Source: an uncultured Gemmobacter sp. (GTDB taxonomy: Bacteria > Pseudomonadota > Alphaproteobacteria > Rhodobacterales > Rhodobacteraceae). Taken from it: a stretch of 5,905 bases of DNA. This document shows, piece by piece, positions 1 through 5,859 of this stretch (positions are counted from its first letter, which is position 1; each line of letters opens with the position of its first letter). The notes below the pieces were generated by a model that saw only the letters and a list, made by a program, of their open reading frames with translations, did no database searches and had not been told where the DNA came from. A program made the position numbers and the translations under genes. Location: assembly GCA_937983495.1 (NCBI GenBank), contig CALKAA010000078.1:1-5905 (forward strand). Reading direction: 5' to 3'.

Positions 1-1
1 G

Positions 2-277
2 AACTACCTGCGCCCCGCCAATATCGACCGGATCGTGACGGCCTTCCGGTCGCGTAGCGAGGAGCCGCGCTTTGCCCACAACGCCAGCCGGGCCGAGATT
101 GCGGACAACGGCTGGAACCTGAACATTCCGCGGTATGTCGAGACCTTTGAGGCCGAGGCGCAGATTGATCTTGCGGCGGTGGTGGCGGATATAAAGGTGA
201 TTGACGCCGAGATGGTCGGGATTGACGCGCGTATCCGGGCGTTCTGCACCGAATTGGGACTGGAGGCGCCGGTATGA
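2..277 (+). CDS. hsdM: Type I restriction-modification methyltransferase subunit HsdM, C-terminal end (5' partial)
   Basis: This is the last 91 codons of an adenine-N6 DNA methyltransferase subunit; the start, the SAM-binding domain and the NPPF catalytic motif lie outside the window. The frame is open from base 2 to the TGA at 275-277. The visible part reads NYLRPANIDRIV near its beginning and has NGWNLNIPRYVETFE in the middle; an N-L-N-I-P-R-Y-V segment close to the C-terminus is a hallmark of HsdM of the EcoR124I kind. A charged helical tail (about residues 55-91) follows, which in the family packs against HsdS. The stop overlaps the hsdS start (ATGA at 274-277), so the two are translationally coupled. 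HsdM with HsdS methylates the target, and with HsdR it forms the restriction complex. A GTG at 35 is open in this frame but lies inside the conserved region, so it is not the start. Confidence 0.93.
   Translation, partial: NYLRPANIDRIVTAFRSRSEEPRFAHNASRAEIADNGWNLNIPRYVETFEAEAQIDLAAVVADIKVIDAEMVGIDARIRAFCTELGLEAPV
262..266 (+). promoter_or_regulatory. Ribosome binding site of hsdS
   Basis: GGAGG lies inside the hsdM coding end, seven bases before the ATG at 274. It supports this ATG as the hsdS start and fits coupled translation from hsdM. Confidence 0.7.
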
Positions 278-909
278 CAACGGGAGGATTGACCGCGTTC
301 AAAGCGGGACTCTTGCAGAAGCTGTTTTCGCAAAAGCTGCGATTCAGGCGAGATGACGGGACCGACTTCTCAGGGTGGACGGAAATCCGACTGGGTGATT
401 ATCTTGTGCCACACCGTGAACGCGTGCCGGCTGATACGGAGGTTCCGATATTTTCATCTTCGCGAGAGGGCTTGAAGCCTCAGAAGGAATATTTTGCGGA
501 CCGAGAGGTGGAGAATTTCGGGGAGTATGGCATTGTTCCGAAGGGATATATCACCTATCGCCACATGAGTGATGACCTTACCTTCAAGTTTAACCTCAAT
601 ACATTCGGACATCCGATTGCCGTAAGCAAAGAGTATCCAGTCTTCGCAACATCCGATATGGATCCAAGGTTCCTGGTTTATTGGTTGAATCATAGCCGAG
701 AATTCGGTGAGTTTGCGGTCATGCAAAAGAAGGGTGGAACAAGGACGAGGCTTCATTTCAATGTTCTGAGCGAACTGCGGTTCGAAGCTCCTCATCCCGA
801 CGAACAACGGAAGATCGCCGATGCCCTTGCTGCCGTTGATGAAAAAATCGCCGCGCTGAGCCGAAAAATCGGTGTTCTTGAAAAGTTCCGGGGGGGGGGT
901 AATGCATAA
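274..909 (+). CDS. hsdS: Type I restriction specificity subunit HsdS, N-terminal half (TRD1 plus first conserved region), ending just after a poly-G tract
   Basis: This 211-aa half-length specificity subunit holds one target recognition domain (TRD) that reads half of the bipartite DNA site. Residues 9-25 (F-K-A-G-L-L-Q-K-L-F and on) copy the end of the HsdS conserved repeat, and W-T-E-I-R-L-G-D (35-42) opens TRD1 (about 36-170). HPDEQRKIADAL (174-185) then begins the conserved coiled-coil spacer (to about 204) that sets half-site spacing and binds HsdM. A full HsdS is about 400-450 aa with two TRDs. Here the frame runs through ten G (890-899) and ends RGGGNA at TAA 907-909. Nine G would join it to the next half. 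Family precedent (NgoAV) suggests such half-subunits can dimerise and read a symmetric site. The middle of the gene is visibly poorer in GC than its neighbours, suggesting TRD exchange. A frameshifted pseudogene or a sequencing error is the alternative. Confidence 0.88.
   Translation: MTTGGLTAFKAGLLQKLFSQKLRFRRDDGTDFSGWTEIRLGDYLVPHRERVPADTEVPIFSSSREGLKPQKEYFADREVENFGEYGIVPKGYITYRHMSDDLTFKFNLNTFGHPIAVSKEYPVFATSDMDPRFLVYWLNHSREFGEFAVMQKKGGTRTRLHFNVLSELRFEAPHPDEQRKIADALAAVDEKIAALSRKIGVLEKFRGGGNA
793..870 (+). repeat. HsdS conserved-region repeat, copy 1
   Basis: This codes for HPDEQRKIADALAAVDEKIA and six further residues, the spacer and coiled coil after TRD1. It matches copy 2 (1379-1456) codon for codon at a distance of 586 bp, with a 14-base identical core (aagatcgccgatgc) at 811-824. 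Such repeats are inherent to HsdS and allow recombination that swaps or deletes TRDs. Confidence 0.8.
890..899 (+). repeat. Poly-G tract (ten G), probable phase-variation switch in hsdS
   Basis: Ten consecutive G separate the two hsdS half-genes. By frame: nine G reads R-G-G-V-M-H-N and continues into the second half (full-length); eight or eleven G puts TAA directly after the tract; ten G gives R-G-G-G-N-A then stop. So only one length in three yields the fused subunit. Homopolymer G tracts of this size slip during replication and are classic phase-variation elements. The tract may also act as a G-rich ribosome binding element for the ATG at 902. Confidence 0.85.
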
Positions 910-1507
910 CCTCTTCTTTGGCAAGAAAAGATTTCGCGCGCCTAGCGGCCTTTCTTACCCGAAATGGGCGACAATTCGTCTTGGTGATGCCTTCAAAAAT
1001 CGCGTTGAGCCTGATACATCGGATATGCCGGTCTACTCGGTCACTCAGGATCGCGGCATGGTTCCGCGCAATACGCTTGACCGAGAATTCGGTGGCAGCG
1101 CAGAGATCACCGGCTATCGGCGCGCTAAGACGGGTGATCTGGTCTATAACACCATGAGAATGTGGCAGGGCGCGGTGGGCATCGCCCCCGAAGATTGCTG
1201 CGTCAGTCCCGCCTATGTCGTCCTTGCCCCGAAGAACGGCGCGGTAGCGGAGTTCTTCGTTCGTCGCCTGCGTGAAAGCACAATGGTGCAGCACCTCAAA
1301 GCCTGGTCTCATGGCCTGACCGAGGATCGGCTACGGCTCTACTATCCCGATTTCGCCAGCATCCGCTTGCAGGTTCCCCACCCCGACGAACAGCGCAAGA
1401 TCGCCGATGCTCTCTCGGCGCTCGACGCCAAAATCGCTGCCTTGGCCGGGCAGATCACCCATATGGAGACCTTCAAGAAGGGTCTCCTGCAACAGATGTT
1501 CGTGTGA
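902..1507 (+). CDS. hsdS: Type I restriction specificity subunit HsdS, C-terminal half (TRD2 plus second conserved region)
   Basis: From the ATG at 902 this gives 201 aa. K-W-A-T-I-R-L-G-D (21-29) opens TRD2 (about 22-157), which contains the family-typical Y-R-R-A-K-T-G-D-L-V-Y-N-T-M-R-M-W-Q-G (72-90) and S-P-A-Y-V-V-L (102-108). HPDEQRKIADAL (160-171), a coiled coil, and the closing F-K-K-G-L-L-Q-Q-M-F (191-200) follow. Its frame is +1 relative to the first half. The ATG sits right after the poly-G tract and overlaps the end of the first half by eight bases, so terminating ribosomes could reinitiate here; with nine G it is simply the second half of a 410-aa HsdS. An upstream GTG at 872 in the same frame was not chosen, because it would translate the first half's coiled coil out of frame. 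Six bases separate the stop from hsdR. Whether it is made as a separate protein is unknown. Confidence 0.85.
   Translation: MHNLFFGKKRFRAPSGLSYPKWATIRLGDAFKNRVEPDTSDMPVYSVTQDRGMVPRNTLDREFGGSAEITGYRRAKTGDLVYNTMRMWQGAVGIAPEDCCVSPAYVVLAPKNGAVAEFFVRRLRESTMVQHLKAWSHGLTEDRLRLYYPDFASIRLQVPHPDEQRKIADALSALDAKIAALAGQITHMETFKKGLLQQMFV
1379..1456 (+). repeat. HsdS conserved-region repeat, copy 2
   Basis: This codes for HPDEQRKIADALSALDAKIA and six further residues after TRD2, and is the partner of 793-870. The shared core lies at 1397-1410. Divergence is mostly at third codon positions, so the copies are old rather than recently converted. Confidence 0.8.
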
Positions 1508-1509
1508 GG
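1506..1509 (+). promoter_or_regulatory. Ribosome binding site of hsdR
   Basis: GAGG overlaps the hsdS stop codon and lies four bases before the ATG at 1514. It is short-spaced but the only purine-rich match, and it fits a translationally linked hsdS-hsdR junction. Confidence 0.5.
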
Positions 1510-1513
1510 CCCG

Positions 1514-4420
1514 ATGACCGTCCAGAGCGAAGCCCAACTCGAAGTCGCCCTTGTAACCCGCCTGCAGGGCAAGGGGTGGGAGCCGGTCCGGCTGGCGTCA
1601 GAGGCCGAGCTTTGGGCGAACTTGCGCGGGCAGCTTGGGCTGCATAATGACACGGTCTTCTCGGATGCCGAGTTCGCCCGCATCCGCAACCATCTGGAAA
1701 AGGGCAGCCCGTTCGAAAAGGCCCATACGCTGCGCGACCGGTTTCATCTGACCCGCGACGATGGCACGTCCTTTTACGTCCAGTTCTTCAACGCGGACTA
1801 CTGGTGCCGCAACCAGTATCAGGTCGCGACCCAGATCGGCCTGACCGGCGCGCGCAAGAACCGTTACGACGTGACGCTCTTGGTGAACGGCCTGCCTCTG
1901 ACGCAGGTCGAGCTGAAGCGGCGCGGCGGTGATCTGAAACAGGCCTTCAACCAGATCAACCGCTATCAGAAAGACAGTTTCGCCGCCGCCGGCGGGCTGT
2001 TCCAGTTCGTCCAGATCTTCGTGATCTCGAACGGCGTCGACACCCGCTATTACGCCAACAACCGCCACCAGAGCTTTGAGCAGACCTTCGCTTGGGCCGG
2101 GATTGACAACAAGCCGATCAACCGGCTGGACGCCTTCGCGGACATCTTCCTCGAGAAGTGCCAGCTGTCGAAGATGATCGCCAAATATGTCGTCCTGCAT
2201 CAGAGCGACAAGGTGATGATGGTGCTGCGCAGCTATCAGTATTACGCTGCCGAGGCGATCCTTGACCGCGTGGCGCATCACAAGGGCAACGGCTATGTCT
2301 GGCACACCACCGGCTCGGGCAAGACGCTGACCAGCTTCAAGGCCGCGCAGAACCTGGTGGCGCTGCCCAAAGTCGAGAAGGTGGTCTTCGTGGTCGACCG
2401 TGCCGACCTCGATGATCAGACGGTGCGCGAATTCAACGCCTTCAAGGAGGGTTCGGTCGACCAGACCGACAACACCCACCATCTGGTGCGGCAGCTGGCC
2501 GACCCGACCGCGCGGCTGGTGATCACCACGATCCAGAAGCTGAACAACGCGATCTCGGGTGAACGCTATGCCGGGCGGCTGGAGGGGGTCCGCGAGGGTC
2601 GCGTGGTCTTCATCTTTGACGAATGCCACCGCAGCCAGTTCGGCGAGACCCATCGGCGGATCGTCAGTTTCTTCCCGCGTGCGCAGTTGTTCGGCTTTAC
2701 CGGCACGCCGATCCTGGTTCCGAATGCGATCGGCCGGCGCACCACTGCGGATCTGTTCGGCGACCGGCTGCACACCTATGTCATCACCGACGCCATCCGC
2801 GACCGCAACGTGCTGCGCTTTTCGGTCGAGTATATGGGGGTGGAGCCGCCAAAGCCGGAGGAAACCGGCGACAAGACCGAGGATCGCCGCCGTAGGAGGC
2901 TGTCGGAGCGGCTCTATTCCTCACGCGCCTTTTTCGATCACCCGGACCGGATCGACGCGATCACAGATTGGGTGATTGCCAACCATAGCACCAAAACCCG
3001 GGGCCACCAGTTCGGCGCGATCATGGCGGTGTCCTCGGTCGATGCGCTGATCCAGTATTACGAGATGTTCGAGGCCAAGCGCTGCAGCGGCCAACATGAC
3101 CTGAAGATCGCCACCATTTTCACCTACGCAGCGAACCCGGATGATGCCGAGGCCGACGGGCTTTGGGCGGATACCGGCTTTCCCGACATTGTCGCTCTGC
3201 AAGACATGCCCAAGCGCGACAAGCTGGCGGAGTTCGTGGCGCAATACAACGAGACCTATGGCGCCAATGAATCCGTGTCGGACGGCAAGGGTTTCTACAC
3301 CTATTACCGCGCGCTGGCGAAGCGGGTGAAATCCCGCGACCGCAAGCCCTTCGATCCGGGTCAGGGCGTCGATATCCTGCTGGTCGTCAACATGTTCCTG
3401 ACCGGGTTCGATGCGCGCACGGTGAACACGCTTTACGTCGACAAGAACCTGCGTTGGCATGGGCTGATCCAAGCGTTCTCTCGCACCAACCGCGTGCTGA
3501 ATGCAGAGAAATCGCAGGGCAATATCGTCTGTTTCCGCGACCTGAAGGACAACACCGACGAGGCCATCGCGCTCTTTGCCGACAAGAACGCCCGCGAGGT
3601 GATCCTGATTGGCAGCTACGAGGAGCATCTGGCGCGCCACGCTGAAGCGGTAAAGGCGCTGCTGGCGATCACGCCCGACGCTGATGCTGTCGATGATCTG
3701 GTCGACGAACAGCAGCAGGCCGCCTTCGTCAAAGCTTTCCGCGACGTGATCCGGGTGAACAACGTGTTGGCGAGCTTTGCCGAGTTCCAGCCCGAAGACC
3801 TGACGCTGCCAGCGCAGGATTTCGAGGATTTCAAGAGCAAGTATCTCGACCTCGCGCAGCGCGGCAAGGGCACCGGCGGGGATGACACGCCGGAAACCAC
3901 GCTCGACGGCATTGATTTTGAACTGGAACTCTTGCGCCGCGACGACATCAACGTGGCCTATATCCTGGCACTTCTGACCTCGCTCAGCGCGGCGGAAAAG
4001 GGCGGCAAGGACAGTCGGAAATCGCGCGAGATGCGGCGGCGGATTTTTGAGCTGCTGCTTTCCGAGGTGCAGTTGCGTGACAAGCGCGAGTTGATCGAGG
4101 CCTTCATCGACCAGAAGATGCCGATGCTTGGCCCGGAGGACGATGTCCGCGCCGCCTTCGCCGCCTTCTGGTCTGATGAGCGCGCCAAGGCCTTCACCGG
4201 GCTGATCAAGACAGAGCACCTCGACCCAACTGGTTTCAACATTCTGATCCGCGAAATGCTGATCACCGGTAAACGCCCCGCACATGACGCGGTGGTCGCG
4301 ATTATGACCCAGAAACCCGGCATCCTCGCCCGCAAGGCTGCAATCGCCCGCGTTATCGAGGGCATTGAGACATTGCTAGCCAAGTTCGACGACGGGGTTG
4401 GCGAGTTGGACGGAGCATGA
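1514..4420 (+). CDS. hsdR: Type I restriction endonuclease subunit HsdR, type IC (EcoR124I-like)
   Basis: This 968-aa motor and nuclease subunit joins HsdM2-HsdS, translocates DNA by ATP hydrolysis and cuts unmethylated DNA far from the target. The N-terminal nuclease domain has the PD-(D/E)XK residues D119 and E133-x-K135, followed by the QxxxY-type segment N-Q-I-N-R-Y (146-151). The SF2 motor has Walker A TTGSGKT (265-271), the DECH box (369-372), F-T-G-T-P (395-399), M-F-L-T-G-F-D-A (627-634) and Q-A-F-S-R-T-N-R (653-660). A helical C-terminal region (about 700-968) contacts the methyltransferase. Compared from memory with EcoR124I HsdR, segments such as V-V-F-I-F-D-E-C-H-R-S-Q-F-G-E and Y-V-I-T-D-A-I-R-D are nearly identical, which points to type IC. 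Length is slightly below EcoR124I (about 1,040 aa). All key residues are present and there is no frameshift, so it should be active. It follows hsdS by six bases in the same operon. Confidence 0.97.
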   Translation: MTVQSEAQLEVALVTRLQGKGWEPVRLASEAELWANLRGQLGLHNDTVFSDAEFARIRNHLEKGSPFEKAHTLRDRFHLTRDDGTSFYVQFFNADYWCRNQYQVATQIGLTGARKNRYDVTLLVNGLPLTQVELKRRGGDLKQAFNQINRYQKDSFAAAGGLFQFVQIFVISNGVDTRYYANNRHQSFEQTFAWAGIDNKPINRLDAFADIFLEKCQLSKMIAKYVVLHQSDKVMMVLRSYQYYAAEAILDRVAHHKGNGYVWHTTGSGKTLTSFKAAQNLVALPKVEKVVFVVDRADLDDQTVREFNAFKEGSVDQTDNTHHLVRQLADPTARLVITTIQKLNNAISGERYAGRLEGVREGRVVFIFDECHRSQFGETHRRIVSFFPRAQLFGFTGTPILVPNAIGRRTTADLFGDRLHTYVITDAIRDRNVLRFSVEYMGVEPPKPEETGDKTEDRRRRRLSERLYSSRAFFDHPDRIDAITDWVIANHSTKTRGHQFGAIMAVSSVDALIQYYEMFEAKRCSGQHDLKIATIFTYAANPDDAEADGLWADTGFPDIVALQDMPKRDKLAEFVAQYNETYGANESVSDGKGFYTYYRALAKRVKSRDRKPFDPGQGVDILLVVNMFLTGFDARTVNTLYVDKNLRWHGLIQAFSRTNRVLNAEKSQGNIVCFRDLKDNTDEAIALFADKNAREVILIGSYEEHLARHAEAVKALLAITPDADAVDDLVDEQQQAAFVKAFRDVIRVNNVLASFAEFQPEDLTLPAQDFEDFKSKYLDLAQRGKGTGGDDTPETTLDGIDFELELLRRDDINVAYILALLTSLSAAEKGGKDSRKSREMRRRIFELLLSEVQLRDKRELIEAFIDQKMPMLGPEDDVRAAFAAFWSDERAKAFTGLIKTEHLDPTGFNILIREMLITGKRPAHDAVVAIMTQKPGILARKAAIARVIEGIETLLAKFDDGVGELDGA

Positions 4421-4434
4421 GGTCAAGAAAGCGT

Positions 4435-4463
4435 GCCAGACCTGACCCGGGAAGCTGTCTGGC
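4435..4463 (+). terminator. Possible transcription terminator hairpin after hsdR
   Basis: GCCAGAC (4435-4441) pairs perfectly with GTCTGGC (4457-4463) around a 15-nt loop, starting 15 bases after the hsdR stop. The following bases (ttgagttctcc) are T-rich but not a true T run, so termination may be weak or Rho-dependent. The hairpin could instead protect the 3' end of the mRNA. Confidence 0.35.
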
Positions 4464-4468
4464 TTGAG

Positions 4469-4485
4469 TTCTCCCTCGGGGAGGA
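4469..4485 (+). terminator. Second compact hairpin after hsdR
   Basis: CTCCC (4471-4475) pairs with GGGAG (4479-4483) around a three-base loop, extended by one G-U and one A-U pair to seven base pairs. It follows the previous hairpin by five bases. There is no T run after it. The two together suggest that the hsd transcript ends or is processed here. Confidence 0.3.
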
Positions 4486-4693
4486 GCCGGGCAGAAATGG
4501 TCGCGAAAATGTGGGGCTGCATTCACCGCGTCCCACTGCTTCGAAAACGCCTGACCCGCGCTGCTCCTTCGAGCTGCTAGTTCGTGTGATCACCGTCTTC
4601 GGTAAGCGTCATGTCACCGAAATGGCGCTTTCGCGAACACATTGATCGTGTCACGTTAAGGAAATCAAGTTTTTCGAACACGACGGTCTTCTC

Positions 4694-5788
4694 ATGTTAA
4701 AGCCGACCTACGACATCCCTCAGCTGCCGCCGCAGGTCGAACTGGAAACCGTGCCGGTGCTGAAGGCGCTGAACCGGGCGTCGCGGGCGCTGGCGGATCT
4801 GAAGGGGCAGGCCCGGACGATCCCGAACCAAGGCATCCTGATCGACACGCTGGCGCTTCAGGAGGCGAAGGCCTCGTCGGAGGTGGAGAACATCGTCACC
4901 ACGCAGGACGAGCTGTTCCAGGCCGATGTCTTCCCCGATGACCCGCAGTCTCCGGCGGCCAAGGAGGTCGCCCGGTATCGTGATGCCCTGCGCCTCGGCT
5001 ACCGGCGCCTGCTGGAAACCGATGGGCTGATCCCGAACTCGACGCTGATCGAGATGTTCCGCTTGCTCAAGGATCGCGATGACAGCTTTCGCGTCACGCC
5101 CGGCACCGCGCTGAAGAACGAGCGGAGCGGTGATGTGGTTTTCGTCCCGCCCCAGGACGCGAACGAGATCGTCGCCCTGATGACGGCGCTGGAGCGCTTC
5201 GTGAATGATGACGAGATTTCGGACCTCGACCCGCTGATCAAGATGGCACTGATCCATCACCAGTTCGAGAGCATCCACCCCTTCCCCGATGGCAACGGCC
5301 GGATCGGACGTATCCTGAACGTGCTCTATCTGACGCGCGCCGGGCTGCTGGACATCCCGATCCTTTACCTTTCGCGGCACATCACCCGCCACAAGAGCGA
5401 CTATTACCGGCTGCTGCAAGCGGTGCGCGACGATGGCGCCTGGGAGGAGTGGGTGATCTTCATGCTCAACGGCGTCGCCGAGACTGCCGTCACCACCCTT
5501 CGACTAGTCGAAGGGATCGGGGAGCAGATGCGGACGGCAAAACACAGGATGCGGGCTGAGCTGCCGAAGCTCTACAGTCAGGAGTTGCTCAACAACCTGT
5601 TCCGTCACCCCTACACCCGCATCGAATACGTCCAGAATGATCTCGGCGTCACCCGTCAAACGGCCGCGCGCTATCTCGACACGCTGGCCGATGCAGGGTT
5701 CGTCGACAAGCACAGGGCCGGGAAGAGCAACTACTACATCAACACGCAGCTGGTGCGGCTGCTGATGACGGTGTCGGAGGGGGTGTGA
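4694..5788 (+). CDS. Fic-family protein adenylyltransferase, class II, with C-terminal winged helix
   Basis: This 364-aa protein is predicted to transfer AMP from ATP to hydroxyl groups of target proteins. The catalytic motif is intact: HPFPDGNGRIGR (195-206), with H195 as general base and D199, N201, R203 and R206 for metal and phosphate binding. The N-terminal region (about 10-100) resembles Fic_N and carries the inhibitory helix motif S61-x-x-x-E65-N66, placing it in class II, which restrains itself. K-N-E-R-S-G-D-V-V-F-V-P-P (141-153) is the flap that docks targets. The C-terminus (about 292-350) is a winged helix with V-T-R-Q-T-A-A-R-Y-L (319-328) as its recognition helix, as in Shewanella SoFic-type proteins, so it may bind DNA, perhaps its own promoter. 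The ATG at 4694 is the first start after the in-frame stop at 4643-4645; no strong ribosome binding site precedes it. The target is unknown. It lies 273 nt after hsdR, so co-transcription is uncertain. Confidence 0.93.
   Translation: MLKPTYDIPQLPPQVELETVPVLKALNRASRALADLKGQARTIPNQGILIDTLALQEAKASSEVENIVTTQDELFQADVFPDDPQSPAAKEVARYRDALRLGYRRLLETDGLIPNSTLIEMFRLLKDRDDSFRVTPGTALKNERSGDVVFVPPQDANEIVALMTALERFVNDDEISDLDPLIKMALIHHQFESIHPFPDGNGRIGRILNVLYLTRAGLLDIPILYLSRHITRHKSDYYRLLQAVRDDGAWEEWVIFMLNGVAETAVTTLRLVEGIGEQMRTAKHRMRAELPKLYSQELLNNLFRHPYTRIEYVQNDLGVTRQTAARYLDTLADAGFVDKHRAGKSNYYINTQLVRLLMTVSEGV
5496..5515. repeat. Perfect 20-bp palindrome inside fic
   Basis: Bases 5496-5515 equal their own reverse complement and centre on ACTAGT. 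In RNA this would fold as an eight-base-pair stem with a CUAG tetraloop. It encodes L-R-L-V-E-G at residues 269-274 of the Fic protein and uses the codon CTA, uncommon in such GC-rich genes. No function is established. Confidence 0.75.
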
Positions 5789-5828
5789 CCGGCCGACCGT
5801 CGAGTGCGGCCTTGGCCTCGCCTTTGCA

Positions 5829-5848
5829 CTGTCGGCCTACTTCGACAG
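5829..5848 (+). terminator. Possible hairpin downstream of fic
   Basis: CTGTCG (5829-5834) pairs with CGACAG (5843-5848) around an eight-base loop, 40 bases after the fic stop. No T run follows, so it is only a weak terminator candidate. An overlapping option is GGCCG (5791-5795) with CGGCC (5807-5811). Genomic sequence ends 11 bases after this hairpin, so context is lacking. Confidence 0.2.
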
Positions 5849-5859
5849 GAACGCGCCCC

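Larger units (their letters stand above)
274..1507 (+). other. hsdS: Composite phase-variable hsdS locus (two frames that fuse with nine G)
   Basis: Removing one G from 890-899 gives one 410-aa open frame in the order TRD1, conserved region, TRD2, conserved region, the normal HsdS design and length. The alignment of the internal element supports fusion: F-K-A-G-L-L-Q-K-L-F-S-Q-K-L-R-F-R (bases 298-348, 51 nt) pairs without gaps to F-R-G-G-V-M-H-N-L-F-F-G-K-K-R-F-R in the fused product, whereas the actual DNA (886-937) is 52 nt, one base too long. This entry is an interpretation of the two half-gene entries, not a third gene. Confidence 0.75.
4421..4693 (+). other. Intergenic region between hsdR and fic, no convincing gene
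   Basis: This 273-nt region holds two hairpins near its left end (separate entries), then about 110 nt without clear signals. The right third has small dyads: TTCGGT at 4598-4603 with ACCGAA at 4616-4621, the palindrome TTCGCGAA at 4630-4637, and ACAC at 4637-4640 with GTGT at 4648-4651. The heptamer cgaacac occurs at 4634-4640 and again at 4675-4681. A more AT-rich stretch (about 4655-4677) lies just before fic and is the likeliest place for its promoter. TTGATC at 4642-4647 resembles a -35 box, but no good -10 box follows at the right distance. Confidence 0.5.

Noticed and set aside
872..1507. Second HsdS half starting at GTG 872
   Set aside because: This start would translate the first half's coiled-coil end out of frame. 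The first residues matching the family come only after the G tract, so ATG 902 or frame fusion is more sensible.
274..1507. hsdS as a plain dead pseudogene
   Set aside because: The only lesion is one base in a G homopolymer exactly at the domain junction, with both halves otherwise intact and no other stops. A reversible switch or a sequencing error explains this better than decay.
1598..2773. 391-codon antisense open frame across the 5' part of hsdR
   Set aside because: Same reason: an antisense shadow with no recognisable domain.
2921..4285. 454-codon antisense open frame across hsdR
   Set aside because: A shadow of a GC-rich coding strand; the sense strand encodes an unmistakable HsdR with all motifs.
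4433..4645. 70-codon open frame starting with GTG between hsdR and fic
   Set aside because: It runs through both hairpins, has no ribosome binding site, resembles no protein I know and has an unremarkable composition. Most likely chance.
5807..5859. Start of another gene after fic
   Set aside because: Only 71 genomic bases follow the fic stop and they show no start codon with a ribosome binding site or recognisable protein; the rest is adapter.
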